DNA of 64,000 nucleotides, taken from NCBI GenBank assembly GCA_001552935.1, contig KQ959705.1, forward strand, positions 8,813-72,812, given 5' to 3'. Origin of the DNA: Umbribacter vaginalis (lineage in GTDB: Bacteria; Actinomycetota; Coriobacteriia; Coriobacteriales; Eggerthellaceae). Numbering within the stretch: position 1 is the first letter of the stretch; every line of letters begins with the position of its first letter. Made by a program: the position numbers and the translations under genes. Positions 44,866-53,919 of the stretch are shown here, in pieces. Below the pieces are notes generated by a model that was given only the letters and a program-made list of their open reading frames with translations, did no database searches and was not told where the DNA came from.

Positions 44866-46094
44866 GCACGTTGTTGTCTAATAACGCCGCACCCACGTCA
44901 CATACTTCTGCATGCGGTGCGTCAAAACCGCTTGTGAGCATCATCATTCCGCTCTACAACTCCATGCCCTACCTGCGTGAATGTCTTGCAAGCGTTCAAG
45001 CGCAGCGCTACACCAATTTTGAAGTGTTGTGCATTGACGATGCATCGCCCGATGACGCGCGTGCATACGTAGAATTGCTGCAGCGAAGCGACCCGCGCAT
45101 CAAGCTTCTGAACAGCACAAATTCCGATCAGCAAAAAAACTTGGGGCCCGGCTGCGCGCGCAATGTGGGGCTTTTGCATGCGCAGGGCACGTATATTTAC
45201 TGTCTTGATTCCGATGACATTTTGCACGCGCGTATGCTTGACACCTGTGTTCGCACGCTGCAACGCACCAACGCCGATATGCTGCTCTTCAACTTCACCA
45301 CCTATAACCAGCGCGGCGCGTGTGAGCTGGAGGTTCAGTGGGGAATGCCGTATCGCAATGAACTTCCTTGCGATGCACGTACGCGTTTTGTGTGGGATAC
45401 GTGTCCTGATGTATTTTTCCAATGCGTAAAAAATGTTCCGTGGAACAAAATGCTGCACAAGCGCTTGATTGAACGTTTTCGTGCCCGTTTTCAGCAGCTT
45501 TATCTTACGGAAGACATGATGTATTCGCTTACGAGTGCAGTGTGTGCAACGCGGATTGTTCGCAGCGCGCAGCCTTTGCTTGCGCATCGGGAGTTTAGTG
45601 GCACAAACGCTATGTCTGATAAAGGAAAACATCCACTCGATGTAATAGATGCTTTTAAGGAGCTTTATCAGTGGCTTACTTTGCACAAGCACTATGAAGC
45701 ACTTCGTGTGTCATTTATTGCGTGGCTTGCCGAAGCGCTATATTACAACTTACCTGCCTATAAGCACACGGACGATTTTGCTCGTGCGTGTGCTGCTTTA
45801 GCGGAATTCTTACATGCTATTCCTGAAGCTGATATACGTGCAGCTCGCGATTGTACGTATCATACATCGGTAAGTGCCGTACTCGATGCATTGCTTGATG
45901 TGTTTTATTGCAACGGAAGCATACGACACAGTTTTTCGGATCATGAGTGGCTAAAGTTTTTGCTTCATGTAACTAATTGCGCTGTTCAAGAGGTTGATAG
46001 CAAGGTGTGTGAGTTTCAAGTAGAAGCGAACGCGCTGGTGAAGTTGCTGCGTCGTGTGCGCCTTGCGCTGCACAAGCGCGGCCTCGCGTTGTAG
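44862..46094 (+). CDS. Family 2 glycosyltransferase (second of two)
   Basis: A 410-residue protein overlapping the previous gene (ATGA). Motifs are VSIIIPLYNSMPYLRECLASVQAQRY, CIDDASPDDA, GPGCARNVGLLHAQGTYIYCLDSDDILH and YLTEDMMYSLTSAV. It is a diverged paralogue of the upstream enzyme, and the two probably add successive sugars to one glycan. The C-terminal 100 residues are helical and of unknown role. Confidence 0.9.
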   Translation: MSTLLSNNAAPTSHTSACGASKPLVSIIIPLYNSMPYLRECLASVQAQRYTNFEVLCIDDASPDDARAYVELLQRSDPRIKLLNSTNSDQQKNLGPGCARNVGLLHAQGTYIYCLDSDDILHARMLDTCVRTLQRTNADMLLFNFTTYNQRGACELEVQWGMPYRNELPCDARTRFVWDTCPDVFFQCVKNVPWNKMLHKRLIERFRARFQQLYLTEDMMYSLTSAVCATRIVRSAQPLLAHREFSGTNAMSDKGKHPLDVIDAFKELYQWLTLHKHYEALRVSFIAWLAEALYYNLPAYKHTDDFARACAALAEFLHAIPEADIRAARDCTYHTSVSAVLDALLDVFYCNGSIRHSFSDHEWLKFLLHVTNCAVQEVDSKVCEFQVEANALVKLLRRVRLALHKRGLAL

Positions 46095-46353
46095 TGTAAC
46101 CCGCACACGCATGCTGCTCGCGCTCGTAAATCGCAGCATCAGCACGCACCAACGCCACCATCCGCTCGTTTCCGCATCTGCCTTTCCCGTTTTTTGTCGT
46201 GCCTGCACTCCTGTGTGTTTCGCCGCCATCAGCTTGTTCGCGCTACCGTCGCCGCCACCTGCGCTGCCCCCCTTTTTTCATGCCGCTTCGCCATCTGGCT
46301 CGCACATGCACACATTCCCACTCGTTCCCGCTCGTCGGGCAAATTCATAAAAA

Positions 46354-46433
46354 TGTGATAAATCTCACACAAAACGCTATAATTATGTGATAATACTCAC
46401 ATAAAAATGTATAAAAGTGTGATTTCTATCACA
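46354..46433. promoter_or_regulatory. Three phased TGTGA-N6-TCACA operators
   Basis: Three perfect TGTGA-N6-TCACA dyads lie at 46354-46369, 46386-46401 and 46418-46433. Each starts exactly 32 bp after the last, about three helical turns. They flank a TATAAT (46378-46383) and a TATAAA (46410-46415), upstream of the ATPase start at 46462. The half-sites equal those of the CRP/FNR superfamily, though any dimer could bind. The position over promoter elements suggests repression. Positions 46095-46353 are C-rich with no gene seen. Confidence 0.8.
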
Positions 46434-46461
46434 TAAATCTAATTTTTGAAAAGAGAAACGT

Positions 46462-47808
46462 ATGCAACGTCTGATTATTGAGCAACTCAAGCAGTGGAAA
46501 CGCTCTGATTATCGTAAGCCACTTATCGTGCAAGGTGTTCGTCAGGTTGGCAAAACATGGATCTTACGTGAGTTTGGAGCGCGCTGTTACGAACATGTAG
46601 CCTATTTTAATTTTGAGGAAAATGAAGATTTTAGGCAATTCTTTAAACTTTCAAAAGACCCGCATCGCATTCTACAAAACCTTAGAATTGCAAGCAATCA
46701 AATAATTAATGCAGATAATACGCTTATCATTTTTGATGAAATACAAGATTGTTCTGAACTTATTACATCGTTGAAGTATTTTTATGAAAACGCACCTGAA
46801 TATCATGTTGTATGCGCTGGTTCACTGCTTGGTATTGCGCTTGCAAAACCTCTGTCATTTCCTGTTGGTAAAGTAAATATGATGTGTATGTATCCCATGA
46901 CATTTACTGAATTTTTACTTGCAAATAATCAGTCAAATTTAGTTGAATACTTAGAACAACTCAATAAGATTAGCCCTATACCCGATACATTTTTTAAGTT
47001 GTTGCTTGAGTATTTAAAAATGTATTATGTAACAGGTGGTATGCCTGAGCCAGTATGTAGGTGGGTTACTGATCACAATGTGCAAACTATGCATCATGCG
47101 CTTGAAGAATTGGTTAAAACATACGAATTTGATTTTTTAAAACATATAAGTCCTATTCAATATCCAAAAATTTCTTTAATTTGGAATTCGCTTCCATCTC
47201 AGTTAGCACGTGAAAATAAAAAATTTCTTTACAAAGCTGTAAAACAGGGTGCTCGTGCTCGTGAGTATGAAGATGCCTTACAGTGGTTAGTAAATGCTCA
47301 ACTGGTCTATAAAGTATATCGTAGTACCGCTCCGCGTATTCCACTTTGTTCGTATGATGATAGTTCGGCGTTTAAAATATATCTTGCTGATGTGGGCATT
47401 TTGCGTTGTCTATCACATCTTGATATTCAAGCATTTACGGAAGGGAATCGTTTATTTACAGAGTTTAAAGGTGCGTTTTCCGAGAATTATGTTGCACAAG
47501 CTTTGATAGCGCAAACACATTCTACATTGCATTATTGGTCACAGACTAATCCCCCGTATGAAGTTGACTTTTTGCTTCAGTATAAAAATGATATATTCCC
47601 TGTTGAAGTAAAAGCAGACACCAATATTACCAGCAAAAGCCTCAAAAAATTTAAGGAATTGTTTCCTCAGTATACAAAATTGCGTATACGTTTTTCGTTG
47701 AATAATTTATCGCTTGATGGTGATGTATTGAACATTCCACTGTTTATGGCAGATTTTACACCTCATGTGCTTGAATGTGCGCTGGCGCAGCTTGGGCGGC
47801 GCGAATAG
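46462..47808 (+). CDS. AAA-family ATPase with DUF4143-type C-terminus
   Basis: A 448-residue protein with Walker A GVRQVGKTW near the N-terminus, Walker B NTLIIFDEIQ, and a sensor segment VVCAGSLLG. The C-terminal half has YLADVGILRCLSHLD, KGAFSENYVAQALIAQ, and the nuclease-like EVDFLLQYKNDIFPVEVKAD (PD-(D/E)XK-type strand), the layout of the AAA_14/DUF4143 family. Function of this widespread family is not established; it is often carried on variable DNA. The gene is clearly more AT-rich than its neighbours and sits alone between unrelated genes, suggesting transfer. Three phased dyads precede it. Confidence 0.87.
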   Translation: MQRLIIEQLKQWKRSDYRKPLIVQGVRQVGKTWILREFGARCYEHVAYFNFEENEDFRQFFKLSKDPHRILQNLRIASNQIINADNTLIIFDEIQDCSELITSLKYFYENAPEYHVVCAGSLLGIALAKPLSFPVGKVNMMCMYPMTFTEFLLANNQSNLVEYLEQLNKISPIPDTFFKLLLEYLKMYYVTGGMPEPVCRWVTDHNVQTMHHALEELVKTYEFDFLKHISPIQYPKISLIWNSLPSQLARENKKFLYKAVKQGARAREYEDALQWLVNAQLVYKVYRSTAPRIPLCSYDDSSAFKIYLADVGILRCLSHLDIQAFTEGNRLFTEFKGAFSENYVAQALIAQTHSTLHYWSQTNPPYEVDFLLQYKNDIFPVEVKADTNITSKSLKKFKELFPQYTKLRIRFSLNNLSLDGDVLNIPLFMADFTPHVLECALAQLGRRE

Positions 47809-47874
47809 TGCATTTCTCGCGCGCAACAACAACGTAGGCAGCACCGAAAGCACGTTACACCATTTGAACGCATG

Positions 47875-49164
47875 CTATGCCAGTTCAGTAGGCAAAACGC
47901 ACTGTTCCGGCATACGCGCAACTCCATCGGCAATTTCACGTGGAATACCGCTATCGCTTGCAAGCAGTTCGTGAATACTCATTGGCTGCAAGCCTTTTGC
48001 TTTAAGGCCTTGCAAAATGCGAGGAAGTGCTTCCAAATCTTGATCGCGCTTGCCACCACCATCATGCATAAGAATAACACTACCTGGCGTTATATTATCA
48101 AGCGCTCGGTTGACAATGGCGTCAACGCCTGGTTGTTTCCAGTCGAATGTGTCGTGTGTCCACATAATTTCCGATGAAATAAGGCCACCTGTTGCTAACC
48201 AAACATTAAGATTGAAAGCGCCATAGGGCGGACGCAGCATGGTGGTTGCAACATCGGTTGCTTTGCTGATACTTGCTGCCGCTTCGCGCAGTTCATCTTG
48301 CACTTGTTCTTGATTACGTTTGTTCAGTGGCGGATGCGTATACGTATGTGATGCAATATGATGTCCTTGCGCTAACAGCTGTTGTGCCAGCTTAGGATAC
48401 ATATCAACATTTCGTCCAATATTGAAAAACGTTGCGTGCACGTGGTGGTCACGCAAAATAGCTAAGTAACGCTCCGTGTAAACACTAGGGCCATCATCAA
48501 AGGAAATTCCAACACCTTTACCGTTGTTATCGGGAACAATAGGTTTTGTAGTAACAATGCAATTTTTTGCAGGAACGATAACATCGTTTTCAACTACTTC
48601 GCCTGATATTTTGCCGGTGCGTTTCTGTATTTTTCCCGCTTGTGGCCATTGTGTCACGTAGCTTACGCAGCCCAAGCGCTTTGCATCGCCATGACGATGT
48701 TCCAGCTTTGGTGCAAGTATACTTTCTTCTGAGGTAAATGGCTCGGTTTTATTTTCTCCATCAAGAATTTCAATGCGCTGGTGAGCAACAGGGCGCCACA
48801 GTGCAGCGTCATCAAAATCGAGCTTTTCGCCATTGAGAACAACCGAGTAGGGGTAACCTTGTGCTTCCTGCAGTAAAGCGCCCGTAACAGACATTAAATT
48901 GCCAGGTTTTGTAGGGATATTAAGCGCAGCAATAAGATCTTTGATGCGTGCGTTGCTTCGTATTTTTGTTGGTTTGCCATTGACAGTTATTTCAACTTCT
49001 TGGTGTGTGAAAGCGTACGCGCTTGTTGCAACAGCCGCCGCAAGTACTCCACCACCGATGATTACTTTACGGCGTGTAAGTGCAGCTATATCGCTTGACG
49101 AGGGGAGCTCTTGGTCGTCATGTGGTGTGTGTGCAGTGCGAGAATGACTATCTTGCTCGCTCAT
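47875..49164 (-). CDS. Membrane-anchored polysaccharide deacetylase (NodB domain)
   Basis: A 429-residue protein; AAGGAA site. A cytosolic arm is followed by a signal anchor (RRKVIIGGGVLAAAVATSAYAF), a small ubiquitin-like domain (VEITVNGKPTKIRSNARIKDLIAALNI) and a linker. The NodB domain has motif 1 VGISFDDGPSVYT, motif 2 HTYTHPPL, motif 3 RPPYGAFN and motif 5 ILMHDGGG. Enzymes of this family remove acetyl groups from peptidoglycan or surface glycans. The catalytic residues look intact. It is convergent with the DUF4143 ATPase (66-bp gap). Confidence 0.9.
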   Translation of the reverse strand: MSEQDSHSRTAHTPHDDQELPSSSDIAALTRRKVIIGGGVLAAAVATSAYAFTHQEVEITVNGKPTKIRSNARIKDLIAALNIPTKPGNLMSVTGALLQEAQGYPYSVVLNGEKLDFDDAALWRPVAHQRIEILDGENKTEPFTSEESILAPKLEHRHGDAKRLGCVSYVTQWPQAGKIQKRTGKISGEVVENDVIVPAKNCIVTTKPIVPDNNGKGVGISFDDGPSVYTERYLAILRDHHVHATFFNIGRNVDMYPKLAQQLLAQGHHIASHTYTHPPLNKRNQEQVQDELREAAASISKATDVATTMLRPPYGAFNLNVWLATGGLISSEIMWTHDTFDWKQPGVDAIVNRALDNITPGSVILMHDGGGKRDQDLEALPRILQGLKAKGLQPMSIHELLASDSGIPREIADGVARMPEQCVLPTELA

Positions 49165-49669
49165 TGTTATTCCTTCTTCGATAGCACGTCAATACATGCA
49201 GTTGCTTTGTGTAGGGGGTGCTGCGTGTGGAACATCTGCTAAGCAGGCGCAGTTTTCAGGGAAAACGATATATTTTGCCGCAGGAAATTCCACAAGTTAT
49301 TGTACCATGCAAGCCTGTTTATGCGTCCGTTTGCCTCCATTTTGATACCAATATTCACCGTGCTTTCAGGTTTCTTTCATACAGAGAAAAAGAAGTGTTT
49401 TTGCGTGTCATTTCACGCGGTATACGTGCATGTTTCATGCGTGTTGTAAAAAAGCTTGCACGTGTTCTTATTTTGCGTTACCATGCTTTTTAGACACAGA
49501 TTTAACAAACGAGTGTGTGTCTTCTTTTTCACCTATGCGAAACACAGCTTAAAGGAACAATACCCTCTCTTGCATTTTCAAATTTAGGTAAACTAGGCAA
49601 CTTTCATGGGCTTGAACAGGTATGGTTTGCACAGGTATGTTCATATAACCACGTATGTTAGGAGGAGTC
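49165..49669. other. 505-bp intergenic region, no gene confirmed
   Basis: It separates divergent genes. A 91-codon plus-strand frame (49218-49493) exists with GTG after GGGGG, but its product (Arg/Phe/Val-rich) has no recognisable features, so it is not called. No hairpin terminator was identified. Confidence 0.4.
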
Positions 49670-50353
49670 GTGAAGTTTTTTCTCGACACAGCAGATTTGC
49701 ACGAAATTGAAGAAGCTGCAAGTTGGGGTGCTCTTGCAGGTGTAACTACCAATCCATCGCTTTATGCGAAAATTGGCGGCAAAGTAAGCAATTTTACCGA
49801 GCATATCAAGCGCATTTGCAGCTTGGTTGATGGGCCAGTATCAGCTGAAACAGTTGCTATGACGCGTGATGAGATTATTGCTGATGGCCGTAAATTAGCA
49901 GCGATTGCTCCTAATGTTGTTGTCAAAATCCCTACGATGGTAGAGGGTTTAGCAGCTACGCGTGTTCTTGCTGATGAGGGTATTCGTGTGAATATGACAT
50001 TGTGCTTTTCAGCTCCTCAGGCACTGTTGGCAGCACGTGCTGGTGCGCGCTACATTTCGCCTTTTGTAGGACGCTTTGATGATATTTCTGAAGATGGGTT
50101 ATCGCAGTTGCAAGACGTGGTATCCGCGCTTGAAAATTACGATTTTACTAGTTCAACCGCTCGTGGCGAACGTCTTGAAGTTATTGCTGCCTCTATTCGT
50201 AGTGCGCATCATGTTACGCAAGCGGCTTTGATGGGCTGCGATATTGCCACCGTTCCGTTCGCCGTGTTGAAAAAAATGGTGCAGCATCCGCTTACCGATC
50301 GTGGTTTGCAAGCATTCTTAAACGACTGGAAAAAAGTAGAAGCCAGTGAATAG
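49670..50353 (+). CDS. Fructose-6-phosphate aldolase/transaldolase-family protein
   Basis: A 227-residue protein starting at GTG 49670, five bases after AGGAGG. The sequence has the short (type 3B) transaldolase layout: FFLDTADLHEIEEAASWGALAGVTTNPSLYAK, the Schiff-base lysine in VVVKIPTM, NMTLCFSAPQALLAARAGARYISPFVGR and MGCDIATVPFAVL. It cleaves or transfers three-carbon units on sugar phosphates. Transaldolase and F6P-aldolase activities cannot be separated by sequence reading here. Confidence 0.93.
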   Translation: MKFFLDTADLHEIEEAASWGALAGVTTNPSLYAKIGGKVSNFTEHIKRICSLVDGPVSAETVAMTRDEIIADGRKLAAIAPNVVVKIPTMVEGLAATRVLADEGIRVNMTLCFSAPQALLAARAGARYISPFVGRFDDISEDGLSQLQDVVSALENYDFTSSTARGERLEVIAASIRSAHHVTQAALMGCDIATVPFAVLKKMVQHPLTDRGLQAFLNDWKKVEASE

Positions 50354-50381
50354 TGGTATGGTATCTCATAAAGGAAGTGTA

Positions 50382-52604
50382 ATGAACGAAGAAGAGAAGC
50401 AAAACCAAAGCTCAGACGCACATGTGTCATCGCTCGAGCGCTCTGGTACGCCTGATCAAACAACATCACAAACGGCTGATATTGCACCTGATAAACCACG
50501 CAGACGTGGTCGGCCAAAAGGATCAAAAAATAAAAAAACGCTTGCGATGGAAAAAACAACCATTCATACCGCGCTTCGTGAAGACACTCCTGTGAAACAT
50601 ACCAGTGCTGCATTTGCAAGTGCAGCTCGTGCACAGTCTGAAACGCTTGCCAGTGAAAGCTTCGCTGCGCATGAGGACGCTAAGCGTACAAGCACGTTTA
50701 ACGATCATCGCATTTCAACGCGTCTTCCGCGTCGTACTACGCATGCAACCATTGCGTCTCAAGAAAAAACAGGCTTTAGAGCAGCAGCTTCACGTGCTCC
50801 TCAAACGTACGAGCGCGCAATAGGCTTTGTTGCTGATAGCGGCGATGCATTGCACGGTGATGCGCTTCATGCAGACACTAAACGCAGTGATGCGCTTCGT
50901 GCAGAAACAACACGTGATACAGCGCAACAAGGAAACAGTTCACGTTTTGAGACATCGCGCAGCACGAGCGTACGAAACACAGCTTCACGTACGGGAAAAA
51001 CATCGCGTTCTATTGCAGCAGGTGAAGGGGAGATTGCTGTTTCGTTAAGCGACAGTGATACGCCCCGCACGCGCGTAGTATCTCGCTATGAGCGTCGCAC
51101 TGATCGCGGGGAACGTGCGGAACGCATTGAGCGCGCTGATCGACCTGAGCGCAGCTTTGACCGTGCTGACGAGCGCGTATCAGAGCGCAGCGAGCGTTTT
51201 CAAGAGCGCACACTCGATCGTTCAACATCCTCAAGTGATAGAAACGAAACCAAAACGCGCCCTCAACTTTCAAAACCTACAACGCGTGTGTATCATCAGC
51301 GACAAGAGCGTGTTTGTACACCGAGCGTTTCTAAAGAAGAACTTTCGGCTGCAAAAGTTGCCGATTTGCGCGCTCGTGCAATTGAATTGGGAATTGAAGC
51401 AACAGGCTTGAAAAAAGCCCAGCTTGTTGACGCAATTTTTGAAGCAAGCAGCGTTGCAGAGGGATTCCTTGAAGTGCGTGGTGTTCTTGACATTTTGGCA
51501 GATGGATATGGTTTTTTGCGCACGCAGGGATATTTACCAAGTGAAACAGATTGTTATGTTTCTATGTCGCTTATCAAGCGTAACAAATTGCGAAAAGGCG
51601 ATTATCTGGTAGGTCAAACGCGTCCTGCTCGTACGAACGAAAAATTCGCTGCGATTCAAAAAATTATTTCCATTAATGGTATTGCTCTTGAACAGCTGAG
51701 CTCCCGCGTGCGTTTTGCCGACTTAACACCTGTGTATCCGCAAGATCGCCTGGTTATGGAGCATGGTGCGCAAACTATCACTGCGCGCGTTATTGATTTG
51801 GTGGCTCCTATCGGAAAAGGTCAGCGTGGACTTATCGTATCACCTCCTAAAGCTGGTAAAACTACTATTTTGAAAGATATTGCGGCGTCAATTTCCGCCA
51901 ATAATCCTGAAGTCAAATTATTGTGCTTGCTTGTTGATGAGCGTCCTGAAGAAGTAACTGACATGCAGCGTTCTATTAAAGGTGAAGTTATTTCATCGAC
52001 ATTCGATATGCCAGCGGAAAATCACATTGCAGTTGCCGAAATGGTTATTGAACGTGCAAAGCGCATGGTTGAAATGGGCGATGACGTAGTAATTCTTCTT
52101 GATTCTATCACGCGTTTGGCACGTGCGTACAACTTGGCTCAGCCTGCATCGGGACGTGTGTTGTCAGGTGGTGTCGACTCGACAGCATTGTATCCACCAA
52201 AGCGCTTTTTAGGTGCTGCACGTAATATTGAACATGGCGGCTCGCTTACTATCTTGGCATCTGCGCTGGTAGAAACTGGTTCAAAGATGGACGAAGTAAT
52301 CTTTGAGGAATTCAAGGGAACGGGCAACATGGAACTGAAGCTCGATCGTGCACTTGCCGATAGACGTATTTTCCCTGCTATTGACCCAATTTCAAGCGGT
52401 ACCCGTAAAGAGGAATTGTTGCTTGATGCTCAGTTAGCGCCATTGGTATGGGCGCTGCGTCGCATTTTAGCGAACATGTCGAATACTGAGCGCGCGATGG
52501 ATACGCTTATCAAATCGCTGAAGCAAACAAACGACAATCAAGAGTTTTTGGTACGTACTGCCAGAAAAGCGCAACAATCTAAAGGCGAGCCCGTAACGTT
52601 GTAG
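50382..52604 (+). CDS. rho: Transcription termination factor Rho with long charged extension
   Basis: A 740-residue protein, against about 420 in E. coli; ATG at 50382 after AAAGGAAG. Residues 1-315 are a disordered, Arg/Asp/Ser/Thr-rich extension with an AT-hook-like RRRGRPKGSKNKK near residue 39 and an RxERAERIERADRPERS stretch. The Rho core follows: N-terminal helix bundle (EELSAAKVADLRARAIELGI), cold-shock RNA-binding domain (GVLDILADGYGFLR), P-loop PPKAGKT (near 488), DERPEEVTDMQR and the Q/R-loop region. Rho extensions are known in Actinomycetota and can add RNA binding; this one is long. Confidence 0.95.
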   Translation: MNEEEKQNQSSDAHVSSLERSGTPDQTTSQTADIAPDKPRRRGRPKGSKNKKTLAMEKTTIHTALREDTPVKHTSAAFASAARAQSETLASESFAAHEDAKRTSTFNDHRISTRLPRRTTHATIASQEKTGFRAAASRAPQTYERAIGFVADSGDALHGDALHADTKRSDALRAETTRDTAQQGNSSRFETSRSTSVRNTASRTGKTSRSIAAGEGEIAVSLSDSDTPRTRVVSRYERRTDRGERAERIERADRPERSFDRADERVSERSERFQERTLDRSTSSSDRNETKTRPQLSKPTTRVYHQRQERVCTPSVSKEELSAAKVADLRARAIELGIEATGLKKAQLVDAIFEASSVAEGFLEVRGVLDILADGYGFLRTQGYLPSETDCYVSMSLIKRNKLRKGDYLVGQTRPARTNEKFAAIQKIISINGIALEQLSSRVRFADLTPVYPQDRLVMEHGAQTITARVIDLVAPIGKGQRGLIVSPPKAGKTTILKDIAASISANNPEVKLLCLLVDERPEEVTDMQRSIKGEVISSTFDMPAENHIAVAEMVIERAKRMVEMGDDVVILLDSITRLARAYNLAQPASGRVLSGGVDSTALYPPKRFLGAARNIEHGGSLTILASALVETGSKMDEVIFEEFKGTGNMELKLDRALADRRIFPAIDPISSGTRKEELLLDAQLAPLVWALRRILANMSNTERAMDTLIKSLKQTNDNQEFLVRTARKAQQSKGEPVTL

Positions 52605-52782
52605 TATTTTGTGTTACCGTTAGGTATGATAGTACAAAGCGCTTATGGATAACGTATTGCATGCGTAATGCAATGAGCTAAACCATATGGGTAGGTTGTG
52701 CAGATGCGTTCGTTTAAGCGCGTGGTATATATGATATGTTTTTGCATATGCAACACGCCTCAAGCTTGTGAAAGGAACTACC

Positions 52783-53919
52783 ATGTTAGAGCCTGATACT
52801 AATTCTGTGCAACCGCCAGAGTCTTCTGCATCGTTGACGCCATCACATACGGATATGCCATCTGCGGTTAGTGCTGGTAATTGTGGTACGCCAATTGATT
52901 TTGCTGCATTGGGTGCAACGGCCGCTTCTGGTTCGGCTGGTTCAACGGCTGCTTCTGGCGCTCCCGTTCCGCCTGCTCCGTCCGTTACAAACGATTCATC
53001 TGCGCAAACACCATCTAAAAAGAAAAAATCACGCAAGCCTTTGGTAATATCACTGGTCATTGTTGCAATTTTGGTACTGTGTGCTATTCCATCGCTTATT
53101 CTTCCTGCTACTGCAAACATTTCTGCCAACAACATTGGCATTATTACCATTAACGGAACGATTGGTTATGATGGTTCGGCATCTTCTCCCGAAGGTCTGA
53201 AAAAGTTGCTTGACCAGGCACAAGACGATCCCACGGTGCAGGCAGTTGTGTTGCGTGTTGATTCAGGCGGCGGTTCTGCTACTGCTGGTGAAGAAATGGC
53301 CCATTATGTAAAAGAATTCAAAAAGCCTGTTGTAGTATCAAGCGGTTCAATGAACGCCAGCGCTGCATATGAAATTTCTGCTCAAGCACAAAAAATTTAC
53401 GTGAACAAAACCACAGCAATTGGCGGCATCGGTACGGTAATGCAGGTTCACGATTTGTCACGACTGCTCGATAAACTGGGCATTTCGGTAGAAAACATTG
53501 CGTCTGCCGAGTCGAAAGACTCAAGTTATGGAACGCGTCCACTTACCGATGCCGAGCGCACGTATTACCGCAATTTAATTAACGAACTTAATGATACGTT
53601 TTTGCAAAATGTTGCTGATGGGCGTCATTTGCCACTTGAGAAAGTGCGCAGCCTTGCAACGGGTATGCCGTTTGCTGGCACGACTGCCGTTAAAAATGGT
53701 ATTGCCGATGAACTGGGCGGACTGTCCGAAGCAACCAGCGCGGCGGCAGCCTTGGCGAACTGTTCGACGTACACCACTAAAAAGCTTGAGCTTGATAATA
53801 GTTCATTATTTTCATTAAAATCATTGCTTAAAAACGAAGTAAAGCGCGCAGTGAACAGCACTGTTAATGAAGTCTTTCGCTCGGTTAAGGAATCGCTGAA
53901 TGCAACAGAAATCAAATAA
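52783..53919 (+). CDS. sppA: Signal peptide peptidase SppA
   Basis: A 378-residue membrane protease; ATG at 52783 follows AAAGGAA. A Ser/Ala/Pro-rich cytosolic arm (about 85 residues) leads to one transmembrane helix (PLVISLVIVAILVLCAIPSLI) and the S49 domain: IGIITINGTIGY, VLRVDSGGGSATAGEE, the nucleophile S193 in SMNASAAYEIS and the general base K245 in AESKDSSYG. It degrades cleaved signal peptides in the membrane. The length matches the short Gram-positive form plus the arm. Its last 20 bases overlap the next gene. Confidence 0.93.
   Translation: MLEPDTNSVQPPESSASLTPSHTDMPSAVSAGNCGTPIDFAALGATAASGSAGSTAASGAPVPPAPSVTNDSSAQTPSKKKKSRKPLVISLVIVAILVLCAIPSLILPATANISANNIGIITINGTIGYDGSASSPEGLKKLLDQAQDDPTVQAVVLRVDSGGGSATAGEEMAHYVKEFKKPVVVSSGSMNASAAYEISAQAQKIYVNKTTAIGGIGTVMQVHDLSRLLDKLGISVENIASAESKDSSYGTRPLTDAERTYYRNLINELNDTFLQNVADGRHLPLEKVRSLATGMPFAGTTAVKNGIADELGGLSEATSAAAALANCSTYTTKKLELDNSSLFSLKSLLKNEVKRAVNSTVNEVFRSVKESLNATEIK

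Noticed and set aside
49218..49493. 91-codon plus-strand frame starting GTG after GGGGG
   Set aside because: No domain, signal or membrane pattern, and composition resembles translated noncoding DNA. It would need conservation evidence.
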